IMG/VR virus record: IMGVR_UViG_3300009161_006153 | Location: 1-64,000 of that record | Direction: 5' to 3' (one strand) | DNA: 64,000 bases | From: a virus | Shown here: positions 52,061-60,142 of the stretch, in pieces | Numbering within the stretch: the first letter of the stretch is position 1 | Layout of the letters: each line of letters starts with the position of its first letter | Notes under the pieces: generated by a model | Database searches by the model: none | Told to the model about the DNA's origin: nothing | Seen by the model: the letters and a program-made list of their open reading frames with translations, nothing else | Made by a program: the position numbers and the translations under genes

Positions 52061-52372
52061 ATGAAGATAATTGAAAAAATGCAACAAAACATTTGGGCCA
52101 TCTTGCTTTTCTTTGTTATTGTTGTATTTCTTAAGCAATGCTCTATAACTAGAGAGCAGAATAAAATATCAAAGGATATCAAGTCCATAAGAACACAAAT
52201 AGACTCATTAGCGAGTAAGAGAGATGTTATAAGGGAAATCAAAATTGAAGGCCTAAAAACGTCAAAAAGAACATTGTACGATTGGAATTCTGTCATAAGG
52301 ACAACAACTAGACCCGATGATAGAATGAATGAATATGACAAAGAAATAGAGGTGTTAGAAAAAACTAAATAA
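52061..52372 (+). CDS. Hypothetical membrane-anchored coiled-coil protein
   Basis: The 103-residue protein has a single N-terminal membrane segment ('IWAILLFFVIVVFLKQCSIT') followed by a charged coiled coil ('QNKISKDIKSIRTQIDSLAS'). This topology is that of inner-membrane spanins (Rz-like), which is a possible role, but nothing specific supports it and no partner outer-membrane lipoprotein is seen nearby. It has its own late-type promoter and is followed by a multi-spanning membrane protein. Confidence 0.6.
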   Translation: MKIIEKMQQNIWAILLFFVIVVFLKQCSITREQNKISKDIKSIRTQIDSLASKRDVIREIKIEGLKTSKRTLYDWNSVIRTTTRPDDRMNEYDKEIEVLEKTK

Positions 52373-52377
52373 ATTAG

Positions 52378-53112
52378 ATGAAAAAAGGGTTAGTCCATTG
52401 GTTTATAATTTCCACATTTATCTCGTTGTATTTGATAGTTTCGATTATCTCTACAATACACGTTATTGAATTTTTTAGTCTTTCAAATCCATATTGGTTA
52501 TCAGTTTCCCTAGCTATAGCTTTCGAGGTTGGAGCTGCTGCATCCCTAGCATCTCTTATAGTCTTGGATAAAATGAATAAACTGTTAGTTTGGGTACTTT
52601 TTATCACCCTGACTTTTATGCAGGCAATGGGAAATACCTACTATGCTTTCACCAATCTACACGATTACCAATCATGGATAGAATTATTTGGATTGGTTGA
52701 CGAGGATGTAATATACCAAAAAAGAATGCTTTCCCTTATAAGCGGTGCTATACTTCCTCTTATAGCACTAGGTTTTATAAAATCATTAGTTGATTATATA
52801 AAACCATCGTCTGAGATTTTAGAAAAAAGTAAAGATGCACAGAAAAATGTAGAAATCTCGGACAATGAAACTGAAAAATCTGAAACACCTGTTTTTATTG
52901 AGAATCCCGGACGTGAAGAAAAACAGGAGAACGCCGTGATTGAAGATTTTAAACCCGATGAAATATCCGATCCCTTTGTAATCCAAGAAGATCTATCCCA
53001 GATTAATGATCAAAGTATCGGGGGGAACCAAATACAACCTGGGATACAGCACATTAATATGAAAAGAATAGAAGACCCAGTCTTACGTTATAGAGAGTCT
53101 CTAAAAAAATAA
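52378..53112 (+). CDS. Hypothetical multi-spanning membrane protein
   Basis: The 244-residue protein has about four membrane helices in its first 145 residues ('WFIISTFISLYLIVSIISTI', 'YWLSVSLAIAFEVGAAASLA', 'LLVWVLFITLTFMQAMGNTY', 'LISGAILPLIALGFIKSLV'). A cytosolic acidic tail of 100 residues follows, rich in Glu/Asp/Pro. No family is recognised. Pairing with the single-span gene upstream suggests they act together in the membrane, perhaps in lysis or superinfection exclusion, but this is not shown. Confidence 0.6.
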   Translation: MKKGLVHWFIISTFISLYLIVSIISTIHVIEFFSLSNPYWLSVSLAIAFEVGAAASLASLIVLDKMNKLLVWVLFITLTFMQAMGNTYYAFTNLHDYQSWIELFGLVDEDVIYQKRMLSLISGAILPLIALGFIKSLVDYIKPSSEILEKSKDAQKNVEISDNETEKSETPVFIENPGREEKQENAVIEDFKPDEISDPFVIQEDLSQINDQSIGGNQIQPGIQHINMKRIEDPVLRYRESLKK

Positions 53113-53122
53113 TATAAATTAA

Positions 53123-53809
53123 TTGAACGAGCAAGACCCAAATATATCTAACACCTTAAATTTTGACGGTGGAAATTCTTTAGGTGGTGGCATAGATTTA
53201 CCCGGGGGTAATTCAACCTATGCGCAAAACCCTCTTCAGGGATCACCGACTGGTGGATTGTTTATTACCCAATACACAAATATAGCTAGGACCCAAGCTC
53301 AATTCACAAGAATAAATGCAACTTTTAGGGACTTTAATATCCAGCCTTCCCTCAGATTTTCTGGGGAAAAAATAAGGGTTACACAAAGGGCTGAAACTTT
53401 GGACTTTCTCGACCTTGCTTCTTTTTTTCATCCTATACAATCTTTTTCAGAGTTTCAAAAACAGACTTTCGTTATTAACCCAAGAAGTACCATTAATTTA
53501 GATCCTTTTAGTTTTACGACAACTAACGGGGAAGTATCTTTAATAATGGCTAGAGCATACTATCTTCCTGAGGCAACCCCGGAGTCAATGCTTCTTTTCT
53601 GGGATTATCAAGGGAATGATAGAAATGTTATGGGACAAATAATGGTCCTTAGTGGAGCTGTGAAAAACAGCTCAGCCTGGGAGGGATGGGACCTAAATCC
53701 TTTTACCGATGTAAATCACACTGATCCGGCAAACATCTCATTAGGTGGATTATCTTTTACTAATCCAACTGATCTGAATGTCAAGCTTTCAATATTAGTT
53801 TCTAGCTAA
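53123..53809 (+). CDS. Virion-type protein, paralogue of the next gene
   Basis: The start is TTG 53123; no ATG is near the beginning. The 228-residue beta-rich protein begins with a Gly/Asn/Pro-rich segment ('GGNSLGGGIDLPGGNSTYAQ') and ends 'SLGGLSFTNPTDLNVKLSIL'. It shares an order of motifs with the next protein: 'INPRSTINL', 'GQIMVLSG', 'AWEGWDL', 'NPTDLNVKLSILVSS' against 'VRPSSCILL', 'GELLILSG', 'IYEGWFL', 'NPHTDITIKMEILVAL'. No known domain. A decoration or fibre-associated role is guesswork. Confidence 0.6.
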   Translation: MNEQDPNISNTLNFDGGNSLGGGIDLPGGNSTYAQNPLQGSPTGGLFITQYTNIARTQAQFTRINATFRDFNIQPSLRFSGEKIRVTQRAETLDFLDLASFFHPIQSFSEFQKQTFVINPRSTINLDPFSFTTTNGEVSLIMARAYYLPEATPESMLLFWDYQGNDRNVMGQIMVLSGAVKNSSAWEGWDLNPFTDVNHTDPANISLGGLSFTNPTDLNVKLSILVSS

Positions 53810-54295
53810 ATGGCAACACAACCAATTATATGCCCGTATGAAGAGGTACCTGGATTTAGATTTTTCAGGGGTAATCTTGTTCTTGATGATGGGAAAACAT
53901 CATCACCCCCAGTTTACATGTATCTCTCTGATATAATTTCTGAGGTTACCTCCTTTTCAAAATCTAGCGTGACAGTAAGGCCGAGTTCTTGTATACTTTT
54001 ATCCCAAACAGATATAGGTGATAGTTTAGGTTATGTGAGCTTTATAGCTATCAGAGCTAATTTTGTCGGAGCTGGATACGAGACTAAAAAATATTACAAC
54101 TGGACGTACGACGAGGTAACCTATACTTCCGGGGAGTTGCTAATACTTTCAGGCCCAAGCCTTTCAGCAACAACATCAATTTACGAAGGATGGTTTTTAT
54201 CTAAGCCTGGGGTCTATTCACAGAGCGGGGGTATTCTATTATGCAATCCACATACCGATATTACTATAAAAATGGAAATTCTGGTTGCTCTTTAA
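53810..54295 (+). CDS. Virion-type protein, paralogue of the preceding gene
   Basis: The 161-residue protein starts immediately after the upstream stop (TAA ATG). It is a beta-rich domain ('YMYLSDIISEVTSFSKSSVT', 'YEGWFLSKPGVYSQSGG') with the same core strand order as its neighbour but without the long N-terminal segment. The tandem arrangement suggests a duplicated small structural domain. The function is unknown. Confidence 0.6.
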   Translation: MATQPIICPYEEVPGFRFFRGNLVLDDGKTSSPPVYMYLSDIISEVTSFSKSSVTVRPSSCILLSQTDIGDSLGYVSFIAIRANFVGAGYETKKYYNWTYDEVTYTSGELLILSGPSLSATTSIYEGWFLSKPGVYSQSGGILLCNPHTDITIKMEILVAL

Positions 54296-54314
54296 TTTAT
54301 TGGGCTACCGTTAA

Positions 54315-54321
54315 ATATATA
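54315..54321 (+). promoter_or_regulatory. Late-promoter-like ATATATA element (first of two)
   Basis: TTAAATATATACAT lies 52 bases before the ATG at 54374. A second copy follows 22 bases downstream, so this gene may have tandem late promoters. Confidence 0.45.
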
Positions 54322-54343
54322 CATAAAAGTTAGTCCGGAAAAG

Positions 54344-54350
54344 ATATATA
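54344..54350 (+). promoter_or_regulatory. Late-promoter-like ATATATA element (second of two)
   Basis: AAGATATATAACT lies 23 bases before the ATG at 54374, in the usual position. Confidence 0.55.
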
Positions 54351-54373
54351 ACTAGTTAAAAAAATACGAAACC

Positions 54374-56803
54374 ATGGATCTTATAAATCAAGTTAGACTT
54401 TTAAAGCAGCAAACTAATTCGGAGGAGGTCAAAAACCTATGTGAAAGTTTTCTGAAAGGTGAAATTCAAATTTCAGAAAGTCAACTAAACGAGATGACTT
54501 CCGATCTTCAAAATATTGGGGCATCTTACAACCCTCCTAAGGACCTAAGAGAGCAAATCAGAGACGAGGAGATTTCAGCATCCAAGAGAATAGCTGAATC
54601 TTTGATGAACAATTGGGAGGTAGGTAAAATTAAATCCCTTAACAACTCAGGCTCATATCTTTCATTGGAAAAGGAGATAAAGGAAAATGAATCAAACCTA
54701 GTTGAGTCACTGTCTCAGCATATATCTGATCCTAGTGCAAGATCCTTTGTTGAAACACAGGGACTAAACAATCTTGGAATACTTGAAGGATTGGATACCT
54801 TAAAAGGATGCGGGATAAATCAGCATCCAGGTTTTAAAATGATGGCTGAAAAATATTCCGGCTTAATCAAATATAAAAATATACCAGAAACGAGATTAAT
54901 CCATGGATTTATTCACGAGTGCTCTGCTTTCAAATGGGACAGCGACGTAGAACAAGTTGTTGAATCAATTCAGAATAGGGCTGAGAAATACTCAAGAGAA
55001 ATAGAGATAATCAAAGTTTTAGAATCAATACAAAATAGCGCTAATAGATCTTTTTATTCTGAACTTAGCGATTCTTTGAACGAGTGGATAGTTTCAAATG
55101 ATAAATCCTCGGCTCTTTTAGCAAAAAATATTCAAAAATGGTCTTTTAATCCAGTTGTTAAAAACCTAATTAATTTTTTAACAATAAACGAATCAAAGGG
55201 AACAGGAAAACTTGAACTTCCTATTGTAAATCAGGGAGAATCTAGAGTGGAAAGAATTTATACTGCGGCTCACATCTCTGAAGGAGTTTCTATTTTCTTA
55301 ATAGGAAACACCCTTTTTGAAATGAGCGACAACGGCTTAACAAAATTAGGATCTAACGGCATTAAAGGTCTTCCCAATGATTATGTAAATTTAATTTCAG
55401 CTCTAGCCAAGACTTATGTAAAAGTAAATGAGGATGGAGTTTTTGTAAATCTAGGAAGAAGCACAGTTAGATTAATAGAAGAGGATTTAGAAAAAAGTGT
55501 TTATTTTAATAATAAAAAAATTAAATTCAATACTTTAAATGAGCTTGGAAAATACCTCTCAATGGAAATCGGTTCTTTTATTGGAGGTGTGAATGAAAAT
55601 GCAGTGGTTAAGGATGTTATTGAAATTTACAAAGGACTAGAAAACATCGTGGAACTTGATTTTGCTAAATCGATAGTTTCTAATATTTATGAAGGTGTTA
55701 GTATAAATCTTTTAAAGCACAATAATGAAATATACTTAAACCGCGTTAACGAATCAATGAGAGAGAATTCACTGTATAAAGTGAACGGAACTCAGGCTGT
55801 TCAAGCGGTGAAAGAATTTTTAAGATACGATATCTCTGAAGGATTAACCGAGTTTTTAGAAGGAGATCATAAGGTAAAATCAATAATGGTTAACGATAGA
55901 ACCAAGGTTTTAGAAAATATCTCTAAGGTTGAATTAGAGATTGATAAGATAGAGTCATTGATAGAGTCAAGCACAGAATATGCACAATCAGAACAAATAA
56001 AATCTGCTCACAGATTGCTAAGTAATGAATTGGGCATTCTTAAAGAGAAGTGGAATCAAATAAATAACGAATTAAAAAAATTAGATTTCGGCATATCTCA
56101 ATCTTGTGATTTGAACGAGGATAGCGCTTTTGATATTGGAGACTATATAAAAGTTAAAGAATCTGGTGAAACCGGAAAAATCATTTCGATCGACGGAACC
56201 TCTGGAAGATATACTGTTTTGTTAGATAATGGAAAAACATCTGATTTTATCGTAAATGAAATAGTTGATTTGGATACTGCTTTAAGTCAAGCAGCAGATA
56301 AAAATTCAGAAGAAAATCCAGAAGATTATGATGGTGAAGAGGAAGTTAAAGAGAATACTTTGAACAAATCAACTCTGTCTGTGGAAGAGCAGGTGAAGAT
56401 ATTAAAAAATCTTGCTAGCGGTCATGGATTCTCAAAAGCTCCTGGAACGAAAAAAGGAGATATAGATATTAAGGTAAATGATCTTCAGGGTTACAACCTA
56501 ACAATGAATGAAACTTCAAAGAAGGAAGCAAGTTCTCAAGATACCTATGCTAAAGCACCAGGGGATAGCAAAATGGGAAGCCAAAAAAATGCTAATCCTA
56601 AAGGAAACCTATCATCTGCTCCGGTAGCTAAGGGAATGGTAAATGGAAAAACTGAGGGTAAAGATTCATTCCCAACAAATGCGCCAGAAACTAAGGGTAA
56701 ATCTGATTTTGAAGCGGGAGATGAAACTGGATCTGACTATGAAACAGGATACAATTTAAGAGAGGGAAACATTGACGAGGATAACGATTTAAAAAAAAAC
56801 TAA
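54374..56803 (+). CDS. Large unknown protein with KOW-like domain and AP-motif repeats; frameshift extension likely
   Basis: The 809-residue acidic, mostly helical protein has tandem late-type promoters, so high late expression is expected. Around residues 590-634 a short beta domain ('GDYIKVKESGETGKIISIDG', 'GRYTVLLDNGKTSDF') resembles a KOW/Tudor-like fold. A coiled coil precedes it. The last 150 residues are low-complexity with repeated units centred on Ala-Pro: 'GFSKAPGTKKG', 'TYAKAPGDSKMG', 'LSSAPVAKG', 'FPTNAPETKG'. The final codons TTA AAA AAA AAC TAA contain a slippery heptamer, and the -1 frame continues with the same repeat. Function is not recognised; a structural or head-associated role is possible. 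Confidence 0.7.
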   Translation: MDLINQVRLLKQQTNSEEVKNLCESFLKGEIQISESQLNEMTSDLQNIGASYNPPKDLREQIRDEEISASKRIAESLMNNWEVGKIKSLNNSGSYLSLEKEIKENESNLVESLSQHISDPSARSFVETQGLNNLGILEGLDTLKGCGINQHPGFKMMAEKYSGLIKYKNIPETRLIHGFIHECSAFKWDSDVEQVVESIQNRAEKYSREIEIIKVLESIQNSANRSFYSELSDSLNEWIVSNDKSSALLAKNIQKWSFNPVVKNLINFLTINESKGTGKLELPIVNQGESRVERIYTAAHISEGVSIFLIGNTLFEMSDNGLTKLGSNGIKGLPNDYVNLISALAKTYVKVNEDGVFVNLGRSTVRLIEEDLEKSVYFNNKKIKFNTLNELGKYLSMEIGSFIGGVNENAVVKDVIEIYKGLENIVELDFAKSIVSNIYEGVSINLLKHNNEIYLNRVNESMRENSLYKVNGTQAVQAVKEFLRYDISEGLTEFLEGDHKVKSIMVNDRTKVLENISKVELEIDKIESLIESSTEYAQSEQIKSAHRLLSNELGILKEKWNQINNELKKLDFGISQSCDLNEDSAFDIGDYIKVKESGETGKIISIDGTSGRYTVLLDNGKTSDFIVNEIVDLDTALSQAADKNSEENPEDYDGEEEVKENTLNKSTLSVEEQVKILKNLASGHGFSKAPGTKKGDIDIKVNDLQGYNLTMNETSKKEASSQDTYAKAPGDSKMGSQKNANPKGNLSSAPVAKGMVNGKTEGKDSFPTNAPETKGKSDFEAGDETGSDYETGYNLREGNIDEDNDLKKN
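56794..56800 (+). promoter_or_regulatory. Candidate -1 frameshift site A_AAA_AAC
   Basis: The heptamer lies in correct phase directly before the TAA stop of the gene at 54374. Slippage would re-pair both tRNAs on AAA codons. The nine-A run here also makes an indel possible. No strong downstream stem-loop is evident within the next 30 bases. Confidence 0.55.
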
Positions 56804-56964
56804 GTCGTAACTTTTACTTTGCTCCAAAGGCTGAGAATCAGAACGAGCCAGGAAAGAAATTTATAGATTCTCCTGACGGAAAATTTAGTAAAGCACCAAC
56901 AGGTCAAAGTCCAATAAAGAAATATACAGAATACCAGGGGGAAGAGGAAGAGGAGTCTAAATAG
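56800..56964 (+). CDS. -1 frame C-terminal extension of the gene at 54374
   Basis: After a -1 slip the frame reads 54 more codons to TAG 56962-56964. It begins 'LSRNFYFAPKAENQNEPGKK', then 'DGKFSKAPTGQSP' and an acidic 'QGEEEEESK' end. 'KFSKAP' repeats the 'GFSKAP' unit of the main protein, so this stretch belongs to the same repeat family. It has no start codon of its own. The fused product would be 863 residues. The alternative is that the real genome has a different number of A residues and the gene is continuous. Confidence 0.6.
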   Translation, partial: LSRNFYFAPKAENQNEPGKKFIDSPDGKFSKAPTGQSPIKKYTEYQGEEEEESK

Positions 56965-56980
56965 GGAAAAAACAATACAC

Positions 56981-57013
56981 AAAAAGAACACTATTCGTAG
57001 TGTTCTTTTTTTT
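56981..57013 (+). terminator. Rho-independent terminator with TTCG tetraloop
   Basis: AAGAACACTA and TAGTGTTCTT form a ten-pair stem closed by the stable tetraloop TTCG, preceded by A residues and followed by a T tract. It lies 16 bases after the stop of the -1 frame extension, which supports 56964 as the true gene end. Confidence 0.95.
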
Positions 57014-57071
57014 GAAATATTATCATACATCTAATCTAAAAAGAATATCATTCCAAATAACCCAAAACTAA

Positions 57072-57431
57072 ATGGCAAAAGACTATGTAAGAAATCCGGA
57101 CCTCCTTGTGGCGGTAAAAGAATCCAAAAATCAAGGTAAGTTAACCCCTGAAACAATAAGGATGTTTAATTTAATGATACAAGGTATTTCAAAAAAAATG
57201 GCTTACAAAGATCAAGATGACAAAGACGATTGCATGGCTTTTGCAATGGAGGATCTTTGTAAATACTGGGATAGATTCAATCCTGAGAAATCTAATAACC
57301 CGTTTGCGTATTTCACTCAAATAGCTAAAAATGGTTTTGCAAAAGGATGGAAAAAGCTCCATCCCCCGAAAAATCCAAAGACTATTCCTTTTAGTTACAT
57401 AACTGGCGATGATAACAGCTATAATGTTTAA
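57072..57431 (+). CDS. Late-transcription sigma factor, T4 gp55-like
   Basis: The 119-residue protein aligns by eye with T4 gp55: 'NPDLLVAVKESKNQGKLTPE' against '[20 protein letters not shown]', 'GISKKMAYKDQD' against 'GLSKRFNFSGYT', and 'NPFAYFTQIAKNGFAKGWKK' against '[20 protein letters not shown]'. gp55 replaces the host sigma and reads the late TATAAATA box with the sliding clamp as activator. It is shorter than T4 gp55 (185) and lacks most of the C-terminal tail that binds the clamp. The ATATATA elements across the window are its likely targets. Confidence 0.78.
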   Translation: MAKDYVRNPDLLVAVKESKNQGKLTPETIRMFNLMIQGISKKMAYKDQDDKDDCMAFAMEDLCKYWDRFNPEKSNNPFAYFTQIAKNGFAKGWKKLHPPKNPKTIPFSYITGDDNSYNV

Positions 57432-57439
57432 TCATTACC

Positions 57440-57925
57440 ATGACAGATATAAAAAAAATAAAGCCTAGTGGCGAGTATAAATCTGGAAAATTTGAGCCTA
57501 GCAATCCCCAAAAATATATTGGAGACATCCACAATATAATTTACAGATCTTCGTGGGAGTACAGATTTTGTGTCTATTGTGATACAAATGAAAGCATACT
57601 AAAATGGTCCTCCGAGCCAATTGCTATAAAATACGTTAATCCCTTGGATAAAAAGGAGCATGATTATAATGTCGATTTTTATATAAAGGTTCAAGCTATC
57701 TCAGAGATCCAAGAGTGGATTATAGAGATCAAGCCTGAAAAACAAACTAAAAAACCTATATTCGAAGGGTCCAATGCAACACTACAAAAGCTAAAATCTT
57801 ATAACAGGAACATGCAGATCTGGATAACGAATCAAGCTAAATTTAAAGCAGCAAAACACTGGGCGGAAAAAAGAGGTTTTAAATTCGGTGTAGTTGGTGA
57901 AAATTTTCTATTTAGAAGTAAATAA
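57440..57925 (+). CDS. Head completion protein, T4 gp4 (gp50/gp4)-like
   Basis: The 161-residue protein parallels T4 gp4: 'NPQKYIGDIHNIIYRSSWEY' with gp4 'NISKYRGDPKKITYRSNWEK', 'ILKWSSEPIAIKYV' with 'IIAWGSETAVIPYF', 'EWIIEIKPEKQTKKP' with 'EFFIEIKPKKETQPP', and 'FKAAKHWAEKRGFKFGV' with 'WKAAQSLAEKRGIKFRI'. The IEIKP segment has the D/E-x-K nuclease-like strand. It completes filled heads before tail joining. Its stop overlaps the next ATG by one base. Confidence 0.9.
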   Translation: MTDIKKIKPSGEYKSGKFEPSNPQKYIGDIHNIIYRSSWEYRFCVYCDTNESILKWSSEPIAIKYVNPLDKKEHDYNVDFYIKVQAISEIQEWIIEIKPEKQTKKPIFEGSNATLQKLKSYNRNMQIWITNQAKFKAAKHWAEKRGFKFGVVGENFLFRSK

Positions 57926-58524
57926 TGAGCTATAAATCACTAGTAGAATCTTATAAGAATGAGTTTAAAAGCCAAGCTGATCTGGTTAAATCCACGGATA
58001 AAACATTCATGGACAAATATTCTAATGGGGATTCAGGATTTAGACCACCTTTCATTACTGGAACAATTTATTACTTTAAATACAATACTACAACAGAAAT
58101 ATCTAAGGATCGTAGTTTTATTAACAGGAATCCCCTTTTACTTTGCACAGATTATATGAGAGGAAGTAATGGAACTATAGTAATTGGGATAGATCTTATT
58201 ACCGTGCCACCTTTTGAGAGAATAGAGATAATTTCTAGGGTTTATGATACCTTTAATAATACTATAGAATCTAACGAGAGCTCTTTAAATAAAGGGGGAA
58301 AGCAAACCCCTATCCAGTTTAGAAATGGTGTACTGGAGAGGTTGATGCGGGGGACTGGATATTCTAAATCCTTATTCGGATTTAAACTTGATTTTATAGA
58401 TTCTGTTGTTGAGATAAAACTAGAGGATTGGTCTAAAATACCTTATTTAAGATCATCCTCCATAGAAGGGAAGAGCGTAGAAGAAATATATAAAGAATAT
58501 AAAGTGAAATTAAAAGGCACATAG
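57925..58524 (+). CDS. Conserved T4-like phage protein of unknown role
   Basis: The 199-residue protein has 'RPPFITGTIYYFKYNTTTEI', 'RSFINRNPLLLCTDYMRGSN' and 'VIGIDLITVPPFERIEII', a strand order (G-x-x-Y-x-F-x-Y ... N/F-P-L-L-L ... G-I-N/D-L ... P-P-x-x-R) that I have met in many marine T4-like phages near structural genes. No function can be assigned. Coupling to gp4 and its place before the portal genes suggest head or packaging. Confidence 0.65.
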   Translation: MSYKSLVESYKNEFKSQADLVKSTDKTFMDKYSNGDSGFRPPFITGTIYYFKYNTTTEISKDRSFINRNPLLLCTDYMRGSNGTIVIGIDLITVPPFERIEIISRVYDTFNNTIESNESSLNKGGKQTPIQFRNGVLERLMRGTGYSKSLFGFKLDFIDSVVEIKLEDWSKIPYLRSSSIEGKSVEEIYKEYKVKLKGT

Positions 58525-58542
58525 TGACTAAAAACATTTAAA

Positions 58543-60138
58543 ATGGCAGGTTTTAACGATAGCACACCACAAGGATCTCCTGTAGTACAGAGGATAAGGG
58601 ACTCCCTTAAAAGAATTAGTACTTTTGGAATGAAATATGACGATATGGTCATAAGAAATTCGCAGGCTGTTGGTGTAACGGAGGCTGCTTTTCTAAACAA
58701 AAATAAATCCAATGTAGAGGACGAGGCTATGCTTTGGACTCTTGCCAAGCAGGATATTGCAACAAAGCAATTTATCTCTTACTTTGATAAGGATTATAAG
58801 GGTAAACGTGATTATCTCAGAAAATTTTCACTTAATCCCGAAATAGAATGGGTTCTTGATACCTTATGTGACGAATCAGTTTCATACGATCCATCTAATT
58901 TCTTTGCATACCCTGATTTTTTAGACCTAACAGATATCAACGAAAAAATAAGGGATGAGATAAATGACACGTACAAGAGGATTTATGATATCTGGGGATT
59001 CACAGATGATATTACGGCTTGGCAATATTTTAGACAATTTCTTGTTGACGGATTTCTTTGCTTTGAAATAATTTACAATAATATTGGTGATGAAATTATA
59101 GGGTTCAAAGAGCTTGACCCCGTAACTATTATACCGTCAGTAGAAAAACAAGCAGATGGGTCTTTTCTTAGCACATGGATGCAATATCCTCAAGATCCTA
59201 GGAGAAGAAGAGTTCTATATGATCCCCAGATTATCTACATATCTTATGCAAAGGGTAACTCTGTTTCCCGTGTAAGTTATGTTGAAAGACTGATTAGACC
59301 TTATAATATACTTAGAATCATAGAATACACGAGAGTGATCTGGTCTGTTATGAATGCATCTTTTAAAATGAAGATGACCGTTCCGATAGGAACTAAATCA
59401 CAACAGAAGGGAATGCAAACTCTAGGTGAACTGATGAGTATCTATAAAGAGGATATCCAGATGAACGATGACACCGGTGAATTGCTAGTTGATGGTAGAC
59501 CCAAAATACAGTTCTATAAAAATTATTTAATGCCTTCAGGAGTAAACGGTACTCCACAGATAGAACCACTTACTATGGATGGTCCAAATTTGAACGATAC
59601 AACTCCATTGAACTATTTCTTTGATAAATTCGTTCAAGAATCTAAAGTCCCAGCTTCTAGATTTCACGGACCTGACGGGGGAAATACATCAACTTACACT
59701 AATGCTGGGGACGGGTTAGATAAGGAGGAGATAAGATTTCAAAAATTTATTTCTAGGCTTAGATCTATATTTCAAGAGGTAATGACAAAGCCTCTTTGGA
59801 TACAAATGATAAAAAAACATCCGAGCTTAGAAAAAGATTTCATGTTTAAAAGTCAGCTTGGTCTAAAATACTTTTCAGATAATCCATTTAAACTTAATCA
59901 AGAAATGGACATCATTAATAACAGGAAAGAATCACTTACCTCTATGATTTCACTAACTGGTGATGAGGATAAGCCTTATTTTTCAGTTCCTTTTCTTGTT
60001 GAAAACTTCTTAGGAATATCTCGACAGGATTTAACAGCAAATGCAGAAGCTATTAAAAGAAAGAAGAAAGAGAAAGAAAAGGAAGAGAAGAAAGGAAAGG
60101 GTAAGGATAAAAAAGACGAAGGTGAAATAACTTTATAA
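58543..60138 (+). CDS. Portal vertex protein, gp20-like, copy 1
   Basis: The 531-residue protein has the T4 gp20 pattern: 'DYLRKFSLNPEIEWVLDTLC', 'GFKELDPVTIIP', 'QIIYISYAKGNSVSRVSYVE', 'RPKIQFYKNYLMPSG', 'VPASRFHGPDGGNTS' and 'FQKFISRLRSIFQEVM'. Length matches T4 gp20 (524). Twelve copies form the DNA entry ring at one head vertex, which the terminase binds. The C-terminus is a Lys/Glu-rich tail ending 'DEGEITL'. It is followed four bases later by a second full-length portal gene. Confidence 0.93.
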   Translation: MAGFNDSTPQGSPVVQRIRDSLKRISTFGMKYDDMVIRNSQAVGVTEAAFLNKNKSNVEDEAMLWTLAKQDIATKQFISYFDKDYKGKRDYLRKFSLNPEIEWVLDTLCDESVSYDPSNFFAYPDFLDLTDINEKIRDEINDTYKRIYDIWGFTDDITAWQYFRQFLVDGFLCFEIIYNNIGDEIIGFKELDPVTIIPSVEKQADGSFLSTWMQYPQDPRRRRVLYDPQIIYISYAKGNSVSRVSYVERLIRPYNILRIIEYTRVIWSVMNASFKMKMTVPIGTKSQQKGMQTLGELMSIYKEDIQMNDDTGELLVDGRPKIQFYKNYLMPSGVNGTPQIEPLTMDGPNLNDTTPLNYFFDKFVQESKVPASRFHGPDGGNTSTYTNAGDGLDKEEIRFQKFISRLRSIFQEVMTKPLWIQMIKKHPSLEKDFMFKSQLGLKYFSDNPFKLNQEMDIINNRKESLTSMISLTGDEDKPYFSVPFLVENFLGISRQDLTANAEAIKRKKKEKEKEEKKGKGKDKKDEGEITL

Positions 60139-60142
60139 AAAA

